From MPNP01 sp965215545 (lineage in GTDB: Bacteria; Pseudomonadota; Alphaproteobacteria; Rhodobacterales; Rhodobacteraceae), in assembly GCA_965215545.1 (NCBI GenBank), contig OZ244066.1, positions 2,108,001 to 2,172,000 on the forward strand: 64,000 nt of DNA, in the 5' to 3' direction. This document shows, piece by piece, positions 52,995-60,652 of the stretch. The first letter of the stretch is position 1; the number at the start of each line of letters is the position of its first letter. Both the position numbers and the translations under genes were made by a program. The notes below the pieces were generated by a model. That model was given only the letters and a program-made list of their open reading frames with translations. It was not told the origin of the DNA and did not search any database.

Positions 52995-53740
52995 GACCGC
53001 AGCTCCCGGACCCGACCGAGATGGAGGATGATGTCCGTGCGTGTCCTGATCAGGATCAGTGTGATGCAGAGGCAGCCAAAGCCTGCCATGGTGATGAGGA
53101 GGGGCACATAATAGGCATTGTGGATGTTGGTCTCGGGATCCAGCGACAGGCTGGGTGGCTGGTGCAGCCCATCCTGCCAGAAGAACACCGCATAGCGCGA
53201 AAGCAGGGCAAAGAGCGAGCCGACAACACAGAGGATTGCCGTGAGGTCGGCCGCTGCGTCACGCCCATCCAGAACCTTCCAGAGCAACATGTAGACCAGA
53301 TAGTGGAGAAACAGGATCAGAAAGGATGTCAGGCGCGGTTCCCAGGCCCAGACCGTTCCCCAGATCGGCTCACCCCACACGGCACCCGTAAACAAGGCAA
53401 TCACGGCCATGCCCATCCCCACCGGGGCAGCGGCCCGGGCGGCCAGGAGCGAGGTCCGGTGACGGCGCACAACCCAGATGATTGAGGCAATCAACATCAT
53501 GATCCAGCAGTTGATGGCCATCAGGGCACTCGGGACGTGAACGAAAATGATCTTGACGGCACTCCCCTGCAGATAATCTGGCGGCGCAAACAGCAGGCCC
53601 CAGATCAGCCCCACCGCCAACAGGAGTGTGGTCACGACACCAAGGGGGACGGCCACACGATCCACAATCCCTGCAAACCGGCTTGGATTGGCAAATTTCC
53701 AGAACGAGGCAGTCTTCATTGAATCGGGATCGCTCGACAT
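52991..53740 (-). CDS. ccmC: Heme handling protein CcmC
   Basis: A 249-residue, six-helix membrane protein that loads heme onto CcmE. It starts with FWKFANPSRF and has FVHVPSALMAINCW with the first heme-linked His. The tryptophan-rich periplasmic motif reads WGTVWAWEPRLTS instead of the common WGTWWVWDARLTS. A second His lies in DGLHQPPSLSL-type sequence. The start could also be ATG 53719. ccmB should lie directly upstream but is 1.87 kb away, across an inserted gene. Confidence 0.92.
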   Translation of the reverse strand: MSSDPDSMKTASFWKFANPSRFAGIVDRVAVPLGVVTTLLLAVGLIWGLLFAPPDYLQGSAVKIIFVHVPSALMAINCWIMMLIASIIWVVRRHRTSLLAARAAAPVGMGMAVIALFTGAVWGEPIWGTVWAWEPRLTSFLILFLHYLVYMLLWKVLDGRDAAADLTAILCVVGSLFALLSRYAVFFWQDGLHQPPSLSLDPETNIHNAYYVPLLITMAGFGCLCITLILIRTRTDIILHLGRVRELRS

Positions 53741-53968
53741 TCCACATTGCACCGCCCGGCACCCTGCCTCTACAGGCATTGCCTGCCATGGGTTTCATCC
53801 GTGCCTCTATCGAGTCTCCGGCCTGCCAACAACACGCCAGCCATCCCTCGGGGACTCCGTCCGGACAGACCGTATCAGGCGGGTTGCGGCGCACGATGTC
53901 AGACGGGCACCAGTTCCCGCTGTCCCGATTCAACAGGGTCGCCCCTGTCCGGGATGCAACGACATGGG
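53741..53968. other. Spacer between ccmC and the inserted ATPase gene
   Basis: About 230 bases with no gene. Its length is unusual for this otherwise tightly packed operon and it must contain or pass on the promoter for ccmCDG. No clear hexamers were found. Confidence 0.4.
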
Positions 53969-55219
53969 CTATGCCCACAGAATTCCGATCGGCATGGCAT
54001 AGAGTCCCTCCCCGGCGCGTTGGATTCGATCACCATCATGCAGGAGAATACCACAGACAAACGCATCGCCCGCTGCCCGCTTCAAACGCCTCAGACCCGC
54101 AAAATCACCAGATTTCACCGATGCCGCAGCCTTGACCTCAATCCCGACCACGCGCCCTGCACGTTCGAGCACGAAATCAACCTCGACCTTGTCCTTGTCG
54201 CGGTAGTGGCTGACGTACAGGCGATTGGGTGAGGATGCAGACTGTTTCGCGAGTTCGGAATAGACAAAACACTCCAACAGGCTGCCAAATTGACCACGGT
54301 CCAGTTTGATGCCCTCAGTGCCCACACCCCGCAAGGCCGCGAGCAGACCGCTGTCCAGGAAGTGCAGTTTCGGTGCCCTGACCAGGCGTTTTTGACTGTT
54401 TCGATGCCAGGCACGAATTCGCCTCAGAATGAACATCTTTTCGAGGAGTGCAAGCCAGTGATGCACCGTCTTGCGGCTGACGCCCAATGACATTGCAAGC
54501 GTGCTCAGATTGACAAGGGACCCAGAACTGGCCGCCGCAAGGGACATCAGCTGCGCCAATTCCCTGGTTTTTCGGACCCCTTGCAGGTCTGACACGTCAT
54601 GCATTGCCAACGCGTCTGCATACGAACGGAACCAGGCCTCCCGGCGTGCTTCATCCTTGCGTGTCAAAGTGTCTGGGTAGCCGCCGGCCAGGACGCGCTC
54701 AACCAGGTCCGGCGTTCGTTTCGCTGCCGCAACGACCGGAAAATCACCAGCGAATGCGCGGTCCAGAAATGCCGCTGGCTGACGTTGACGAATCTTCGCC
54801 TGGCTGAACGGCAGGAGCTCGATCGTTTCAACTCGTCCCGCGAGAGAGTCAGGCGCAACTGAACTTGCAAACAGATCAATCGAGCCGGTGATCAGGAAGC
54901 GGCCCGGTTGCGGGTCCTCATCAACCGTTTTTTTGAGCGCGAGAATGAGTTCGGGAGATCGCTGGATTTCATCAATGACAGCCCGATCGAGATCGCGAAC
55001 AAATCCGGCAGGGTCTTCGATCGCAAATATCCGGGGCAGATCGTCATCAAGTGTGATGTAATCCATCTTCCGCTTGTCGGCGATCTGCCGGACAAGCGTC
55101 GTCTTGCCTGACTGACGCGGTCCAATGAGTGCGACAATCCGTGTATCGTCCAATGCCGTATTGATCTGCGCCTCCGCGTGTCTGGGAATGACTCCACGCG
55201 AGGTCATCTGGGTTGCCAT
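53969..55219 (-). CDS. DUF4143-type ATPase inserted in the ccm operon
   Basis: A 416-residue AAA-type ATPase. Walker A IGPRQSGKTTLVRQI lies at about 32-46, Walker B AVIDEIQRSPEL at 80-91, then FLITGSIDLF. A helix-turn-helix-like region LAMSLGVSRKTVHHWLALLE and the C-terminal nuclease-like DUF4143 fold with VEVDFVLERAGRVVGIEVKAA follow. The last motif (VDFVL...EVKA) resembles PD-(D/E)XK sites. Such genes are widespread singletons of unknown function, frequent in mobile regions. It splits ccmAB from ccmCDG. Confidence 0.9.
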   Translation of the reverse strand: MATQMTSRGVIPRHAEAQINTALDDTRIVALIGPRQSGKTTLVRQIADKRKMDYITLDDDLPRIFAIEDPAGFVRDLDRAVIDEIQRSPELILALKKTVDEDPQPGRFLITGSIDLFASSVAPDSLAGRVETIELLPFSQAKIRQRQPAAFLDRAFAGDFPVVAAAKRTPDLVERVLAGGYPDTLTRKDEARREAWFRSYADALAMHDVSDLQGVRKTRELAQLMSLAAASSGSLVNLSTLAMSLGVSRKTVHHWLALLEKMFILRRIRAWHRNSQKRLVRAPKLHFLDSGLLAALRGVGTEGIKLDRGQFGSLLECFVYSELAKQSASSPNRLYVSHYRDKDKVEVDFVLERAGRVVGIEVKAAASVKSGDFAGLRRLKRAAGDAFVCGILLHDGDRIQRAGEGLYAMPIGILWA

Positions 55220-55266
55220 GATGCTGCATCCAATCGTTATTCCGTCTCAAGACAATAAAACAATAT

Positions 55267-55393
55267 TCGTCCAGTCGGGACCAACAAGTCGTCTGATCGG
55301 GAGTCCGAATTCGCCAGATCGGGACTGCCACCCCGGCCAGCCGGCCCTGGGCCGCCGTCCCTGGTGGCCGCCCGCCGCGGCCCGTCAGGCGGG
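55267..55393. repeat. 127-bp direct repeat, copy 1
   Basis: Matches 55443-55569 with only two differences (c/a and c/t near the 3' end). The copy ends in an inverted repeat CCCGCC / GGCGGG. The period is 176 bases including a 49-base spacer. Not a coding repeat; it lies at one border of the inserted ATPase gene. Confidence 0.9.
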
Positions 55394-55442
55394 CCTGGCC
55401 ACCGGCTCGGGACAGCCGGTGCGACCCATCGCGACCGGACAG

Positions 55443-55569
55443 TCGTCCAGTCGGGACCAACAAGTCGTCTGATCGGGAGTCCGAATTCGCCAGATCGGGA
55501 CTGCCACCCCGGCCAGCCGGCCCTGGGCCGCCGTCCATGGTGGCTGCCCGCCGCGGCCCGTCAGGCGGG
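55443..55569. repeat. 127-bp direct repeat, copy 2
   Basis: Second copy of the repeat at 55267-55393, ending 39 bases before the ccmB stop. Two copies so close together suggest tandem duplication of a 176-bp unit rather than borders of a transposon, since no copy is seen on the other side of the ATPase gene. Confidence 0.9.
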
Positions 55570-55608
55570 GAGTGAAAACGACTGATAGGTCGAATGCAGA
55601 TCAGAGGC

Positions 55609-56271
55609 TCAGCTGTCGGCCAGAAGGGACCGCAAGGCGAACGATGCAGCAAGTGGCACGATCGCCAGCGAGGCAAGAGAAAGACCTGCCAACATGATGA
55701 GAGCATGCCCATGGCGTTCGGTCAGGGCGGCAATCGGAACGGCCGCGGCACCAAAGATCAGGGTTGGAATGCAGAGCGGCAGACACAGCAGGGATTGCAG
55801 GAGGGCGCTGCGGTGGATACCGGCGCTGAGGATGGCACCGAGACCCCCGATGGCACTGATGGCTGGCGTACCAATCAGCAGTGAAAGGAGCAGGTAGCCA
55901 CATGAAAAGAGAGGGAGATCAAGGGCAAGGCCCATGAGAGACGCCATCAGCGCCAGCGGCAGACAGGTGGTCAGGTAATGCAGCAACACCTTGGCCAGAA
56001 GGATCATCTCCAGGGGAATTTGGCTGGTGGCAAGTCGCTCATATGTCCCGTCGTCGTAATCCTGCCGAAAGGCAAAATCGAGATTGAGCAAACTGGCAAA
56101 AAGCAGGCCGAACCAGATCAGACCGATTGCTGAGGCAAGGATATGGTCGCGTTCCGGTGGGTTGCTCAGGACCATCAGAATGCCGAAGATCAGAAAAAAC
56201 CCCAGCGCATGACCCAACCCACCGCCGGATCGCCAGGCCAGTTTGAGATCTCTTGTGAGCTGCGCCTTCAT
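55609..56271 (-). CDS. ccmB: Heme exporter permease CcmB
   Basis: A 220-residue protein with six membrane helices. It opens with RDLKLAWRSGGGLGHALGFF and has FRQDYDDGTYERLATSQIPLE, a CcmB signature. With CcmA it forms the ABC unit that releases heme-loaded CcmE. The ATG shares one base with the ccmA stop (TGATG). Confidence 0.93.
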   Translation of the reverse strand: MKAQLTRDLKLAWRSGGGLGHALGFFLIFGILMVLSNPPERDHILASAIGLIWFGLLFASLLNLDFAFRQDYDDGTYERLATSQIPLEMILLAKVLLHYLTTCLPLALMASLMGLALDLPLFSCGYLLLSLLIGTPAISAIGGLGAILSAGIHRSALLQSLLCLPLCIPTLIFGAAAVPIAALTERHGHALIMLAGLSLASLAIVPLAASFALRSLLADS

Positions 56272-56873
56272 CAGACGCCCAGATGGATTGTCTGGTCAGC
56301 AGGCAGGCAGTCGTCGCCGGGTGATGTGTAGAGCACGGTCCCGCCATTCTGGCAGTGTGTCCGGATTGTTTCCGCCAGACGCTTGAGTGTGGCGGAGTCG
56401 AGAGAGACCATTGGCTCATCAAGGAGCCACAGGCGGCATCCCGAGGCCATGGTCGCAGTCAGGGCCAGACGGCGTTTCTGGCCCTCAGAAAGCGAACTTG
56501 CGTGGCAATCAGCAAGGGTCACCAGATCGAGGGTTGTCAAGACCGAGGGGTGGTAGGTCTGGCCGTAGACATGGAGCCAATAGGTGACGTTTTCGGTAAC
56601 CGTCAAACACGACTTGACTGGCACTGCATGGCCCGCATAGGCCACATCCCCCAATGGACAGACCACCTGGCCTGAGTGTGGTTGGTACAACCCCACCAGG
56701 ACCTTCAAAAGGGTGGTCTTGCCCGATCCATTGGCGCCGGCAATCCGGACCGCTGTGCCGTGCCCGGCACAAAAGGAGAGATCCTCAATGACCGCCTTCT
56801 TGCCACGGAAGCAGACAAGATCGGTGACAGAGACGGCATGTTCGCATTCGAGCGACTTGTCGGACATACTCAA
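56271..56873 (-). CDS. ccmA: Heme exporter ATP-binding protein CcmA
   Basis: A 200-residue ABC ATPase with Walker A AGANGSGKTTLLKVL, signature SLSEGQKRRLALT and Walker B LWLLDEPMVSLD. Its small size and the pairing with ccmB identify it. The start could be 56873 or 56867. It is divergent from acnA, a gene pair seen in other Rhodospirillales. Confidence 0.92.
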   Translation of the reverse strand: MSMSDKSLECEHAVSVTDLVCFRGKKAVIEDLSFCAGHGTAVRIAGANGSGKTTLLKVLVGLYQPHSGQVVCPLGDVAYAGHAVPVKSCLTVTENVTYWLHVYGQTYHPSVLTTLDLVTLADCHASSLSEGQKRRLALTATMASGCRLWLLDEPMVSLDSATLKRLAETIRTHCQNGGTVLYTSPGDDCLPADQTIHLGV

Positions 56874-57005
56874 TGCTGGCCCACTCCTGCCTACATCCGG
56901 TCTCCATAGAACCCATCAAGCTGGGCAAGAACCCTTTGATGCTGTCACTGAAGCAGGAGCCAAGATCTCAAGGCCCCATTTCCGGCCTGACATGCCGTCA
57001 GCAGC
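56874..57005. other. Upstream region of ccmA
   Basis: About 130 bases that should hold the ccm operon promoter on the minus strand. No clear hexamers were seen. Confidence 0.35.
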
Positions 57006-57287
57006 ATGCCGGGCCGGAAGCGAGATCCCTACAGGGGTGCCCCCGCAGGCACAATCCAAATCCTTGCCCGTAACCGGATCCTGCAGGGCGCGTGGGCGGG
57101 CTGCACCAACCGCTTCCCCTTCCATGTGATCGAAGTGAATCACATCCAGCCGTATTCCCGGGGCAGGATGGACATCCTCGCGAACCTTCGGTTGTTGCCT
57201 GGAGGCTGCAATCGGCACCGGGGTGCGAAGACGATGGTCGGCATGGCGGGCGGCAGGATGACAGAACGCGCTGCCGAAATTGCCTGA
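57006..57287 (+). pseudogene. HNH endonuclease remnant
   Basis: The frame contains FHVIEVNHIQPYSRGRMDI, then LANLRLL-PGGCNRHRGAKTM. This follows the HNH plan (VdHi.P.srGG, NL.lLC..CN..Kg) with three changes: Asp to Asn before the first His, Gly to Arg, and the zinc Cys to Pro. The N-terminal CxxC pair is reduced to a single Cys. The upstream part lacks protein character. It looks like the decayed 3' end of an HNH nuclease or nuclease-linked methylase. Confidence 0.5.
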
Positions 57288-57420
57288 CCATGGGTCGTGC
57301 CAGGCTGACATTGCTGTTGCGGTGAATGTGGGCTGGAATCCGGTGATGATGCAGTTCGTCTCTTGATGTCGGGTGCTGGATCACGGTCCCGATTCGCCGG
57401 GCCCCGGGAGCGTTTCCTGC

Positions 57421-57450
57421 TTGAAAATCCTGTTGCGCGGGTGGTATCCA
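57421..57450 (+). promoter_or_regulatory. Likely acnA promoter
   Basis: TTGAAA (57421-57426) and TATCCA (57445-57450) are separated by 18 bases and lie 45 bases upstream of the acnA start. Both are four to five matches from consensus. No iron- or redox-responsive operator was recognised. Confidence 0.45.
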
Positions 57451-57494
57451 ATGTCGGGTTTCATGGTGAGGCCCGTGGATGGTGAGGCCCGAGC

Positions 57495-60182
57495 ATGACC
57501 TTGAATCTTGATACCGAATCCCGGGCTACCCGGCGTGCCCTGGATGTGAGTGGTCAACACTACGACTATTTCTCCGTCGATGCCGCCGAGTCGTTTGGTT
57601 TTGGCAGTCTGGCCCACTTGCCGGCTTCCCTGATCGTCATGCTGGAAAACACCCTGCGGTTTTTCAATGGTGCGGAGATTGCAGCCCCTGATGTGGGGGC
57701 TTACGCCGAATGGCTCAAGTGTGGTGGTCGGAGTGCCCATGAAGTCTCCTTCCGCCCGGCCCGTATCCTCATGCAGGACTTCACGGGGGTGCCGGCCGTC
57801 GTTGACCTCGCGGCCATGCGGGATGGGATTGCGGCGCTGGGAGGGGACCCGGCCCGCATCAATCCCCTGAACCCGGTCGACCTGGTCATCGACCACTCGG
57901 TCATGGTCGATGAGCATGGCAATCCTCGGGCGTTTCAACGCAATGTCGATCGCGAGTATGAGCGCAACATGGAGCGTTATGCGTTCCTGAAATGGGGCCA
58001 GGACGCCTTCGACAATTTCCGCGTCGTGCCTCCGGGGACGGGCATCTGCCATCAGGTCAACCTCGAATATCTCGGCCAGACAGTCTGGACAGACACCGAT
58101 CAGAACGGCACGATGCTTGCCTTTCCCGACACGCTGGTCGGAACGGACAGTCACACAACCATGATCAACGGTCTCGGGATCCTCGGTTGGGGTGTCGGTG
58201 GCATCGAGGCCGAAGCTGCCATGCTCGGCCAGCCGCTGTCCATGCTGATGCCAGAGGTGATCGGCTTCAGATTGACCGGGGCCCTCGCAGAAGGTGCAAC
58301 CGCCACCGATCTCGTGCTTATGGTGGTCCGTATCCTGCGTGAGAAGGGTGTTGTGGGCAAGTTTGTGGAATTCCACGGTCCCGGACTTGACGTGCTGCCA
58401 CTGGCCGACCGGGCCACCATTGCCAATATGGCGCCCGAATATGGTGCGACCTGCGGCTTTTTCCCGGTCGATACCAAGACATTGGACTATCTGCACCAGA
58501 CCGGTCGCACAGCTGAGCAGATCGCCCTCGTTGAGGCCTACAGCAAGGTCAACCACCTCTGGCGTGATGAGTCGCATTCCCGGATCTTCACCGACACGGT
58601 CGAGCTGGACATGACGTCGGTCCAGCCGGCAATCTCCGGGCCCAAACGTCCCCAGGATCACACCCCGCTTGATCAGGCCAGTCGCTCGTTTGCTGACCAT
58701 GCAGCCAGCGTCCGGAAAGGCAGGGCGGCGGCCCGGGCCCGCGTCAGGGACAAGGATTACAGTCTCCAGGACGGCTCCATCGTCATCGCCGCCATCACCT
58801 CATGCACCAACACCTCGAACCCCTATGTCATGATCGGGGCCGGCCTGGTGGCCCGCAAGGCCCGGGCTTATGGGCTGCAGGCCAAACCCTGGGTCAAGAC
58901 CTCACTGGCTCCTGGATCCAAGGTTGTGACCGATTATCTTGAGAATGCCGGTCTGCAGGACGATCTTGACGCGCTCGGATTCCATCTTGCCGGCTATGGT
59001 TGCACGACATGTATCGGCAACTCCGGCCCCCTGGAGCCCGCCCTGTCCGAAGCCATTGCCGATCAATCGCTGATCGCCACTTCGGTTCTCTCGGGCAACC
59101 GCAACTTTGAGGGACGGATCAGTCCGGATGTCCGGGCCAATTACCTCGCGTCGCCGCCTCTCGTGGTGGCCTATGCGCTGGTCGGTGACATGAATGTTGA
59201 CCTGACAACTGAACCGATTGGCACCGGCCCCGACGGGACCAGGGTCTATCTCAGGGACATCTGGCCGAGCAGCGAGGAAATCAATGAAATCGTCGAACGC
59301 TGCGTCACGAGGGAGTCCTTTGCGAGCAAATACGCCGATGTCTTCAGGGGGGATGAGAAATGGCAGGCCATCGAGTCATCCGAAGGCATGACCTATGACT
59401 GGCAAGTCAATTCGACCTATGTCCGCAAACCCCCGTACTTCGATGGGATGACCATGGCGCCGGAAGCCCTGACCGACATCACCGACGCGCGGTGCCTCCT
59501 GATCCTTGGGGATATGGTCACCACCGATCATATCTCACCGGCTGGCGCAATCCCGCAGAACGGTCCGGCCGGTCGCTATCTTTCCGAGCGCCAGATCGCG
59601 CCCCCATTCTACAACTCCTTTGGTTCACGGCGGGGGAATCATGAGGTCATGATGCGGGGCACCTTTGCCAATATCCGGATCCGCAACCTGATCCTGTCCG
59701 AAGTCGAGGGGGGCTACACGCTCGATGCCGATGGCAACATGACCTCGGTCTACGAGGCGGCCATGGCCTACCAGGATCAGGGGATTCCAACGATTGTCAT
59801 CGGTGGCCAGCAATACGGGGCCGGGTCATCCCGGGACTGGGCTGCCAAGGGGACAAAACTGCTGGGTATCAAGGCTGTCATCGCCGAGAGTTTCGAGAGG
59901 ATTCACCGCTCCAACCTCGTCGGCATGGGGGTGCTGCCCCTGGAGTTCCTCCCTGGCACCAATCGGCAGAGTCTTGGCCTGACCGGCAATGAGACGGTTT
60001 CCATCAGCGGCATCGAGTCCCTTGCAGCCCGGATGCACTGCCCCTGCGTGATCACGCGAGCCGACGGATCTTCCGAAACCCTTGAACTTGTCTGTCGGGT
60101 CGATACCGAAATCGAGGTTGACTATTACCGCCATGGCGGGGTCCTCCACTATGTCCTGCGCAAACTTGCCGCGCCCTCCTGA
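57495..60182 (+). CDS. acnA: Aconitate hydratase A
   Basis: An 895-residue TCA-cycle enzyme that isomerises citrate and isocitrate through a [4Fe-4S] cluster. Cluster cysteines are in ITSCTNTSNP and YGCTTCIGNSGPL. Active-site segments include DLVIDHSVMVD, TDSHTTMINGLG, TDHISPAGAIP and GGQQYGAGSSRDWAAKG. The length is normal for AcnA/IRP1-type aconitase. ATG 57495 is used. Confidence 0.97.
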   Translation: MTLNLDTESRATRRALDVSGQHYDYFSVDAAESFGFGSLAHLPASLIVMLENTLRFFNGAEIAAPDVGAYAEWLKCGGRSAHEVSFRPARILMQDFTGVPAVVDLAAMRDGIAALGGDPARINPLNPVDLVIDHSVMVDEHGNPRAFQRNVDREYERNMERYAFLKWGQDAFDNFRVVPPGTGICHQVNLEYLGQTVWTDTDQNGTMLAFPDTLVGTDSHTTMINGLGILGWGVGGIEAEAAMLGQPLSMLMPEVIGFRLTGALAEGATATDLVLMVVRILREKGVVGKFVEFHGPGLDVLPLADRATIANMAPEYGATCGFFPVDTKTLDYLHQTGRTAEQIALVEAYSKVNHLWRDESHSRIFTDTVELDMTSVQPAISGPKRPQDHTPLDQASRSFADHAASVRKGRAAARARVRDKDYSLQDGSIVIAAITSCTNTSNPYVMIGAGLVARKARAYGLQAKPWVKTSLAPGSKVVTDYLENAGLQDDLDALGFHLAGYGCTTCIGNSGPLEPALSEAIADQSLIATSVLSGNRNFEGRISPDVRANYLASPPLVVAYALVGDMNVDLTTEPIGTGPDGTRVYLRDIWPSSEEINEIVERCVTRESFASKYADVFRGDEKWQAIESSEGMTYDWQVNSTYVRKPPYFDGMTMAPEALTDITDARCLLILGDMVTTDHISPAGAIPQNGPAGRYLSERQIAPPFYNSFGSRRGNHEVMMRGTFANIRIRNLILSEVEGGYTLDADGNMTSVYEAAMAYQDQGIPTIVIGGQQYGAGSSRDWAAKGTKLLGIKAVIAESFERIHRSNLVGMGVLPLEFLPGTNRQSLGLTGNETVSISGIESLAARMHCPCVITRADGSSETLELVCRVDTEIEVDYYRHGGVLHYVLRKLAAPS

Positions 60183-60652
60183 GCTGTCACAAACCATCTG
60201 GCAATTCAGGGAAGGTCTGTGACGACAACATCTCGGGGAGATGGATGGACGAACTCTCCAGTTGATCTGTTCCGTCCTCACCGCGCAGATGCCTGATGCT
60301 GTCTGGATATTGCCCGGTCGCGGCTGGATTTCATTGTGGATTCCCATGGCCAAGGGATGGCCCATTCCACATTGACGTGTGGTGATGTCATCTGCGACCG
60401 GTCCTGCCCCATCGGCCATTGCCCTCGTGGACCATTCAGGCAGCGTGAGGATCTCCTGCCTGCCCGATCCATGCAAGATTGCCGGTCACCGGATGGGTCC
60501 GGGGCAGATATTCTGTTTCAAGTCGCTCCTTCAGGACATCAGCGAAGATCCGGATCGTTGACGCGATTTCCGGAGGGCCACCCTGATGTGGTCCTGGCCA
60601 GCCAGGACCATCGCCTGGCCTCGCACCTGCTGACGCCTGGGAATTCGGCCAG
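60183..60652. other. Region between acnA and the AAA ATPase gene
   Basis: About 470 bases. An imperfect pair GTCACAaACC / GGTcTGTGAC follows the acnA stop and may terminate it. On the minus strand, protein-like stretches occur in two frames, IRIFADVLKERLETEYLP (about 60500-60560) and EWSTRAMADGAGPVADD (about 60375-60435). They suggest a frameshifted remnant of a gene downstream of the ATPase. Confidence 0.4.

Larger units (their letters stand above)
55220..55608. other. Region between the ATPase gene and ccmB, mostly direct repeats
   Basis: About 390 bases, of which 254 are two 127-bp direct repeats (listed separately). Near 55240-55266 there is an AT-rich patch that could hold the ATPase promoter. 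No gene is supported. Confidence 0.5.

Noticed and set aside
55267..55569. 127-bp repeats as ends of a composite transposon carrying the DUF4143 ATPase
   Set aside because: Both copies lie on the same side of the ATPase gene and no copy was seen between it and ccmC.
57381..58700. Open frame of about 440 codons on the minus strand opposite acnA
   Set aside because: Antisense shadow of aconitase codon bias; no recognisable domain.
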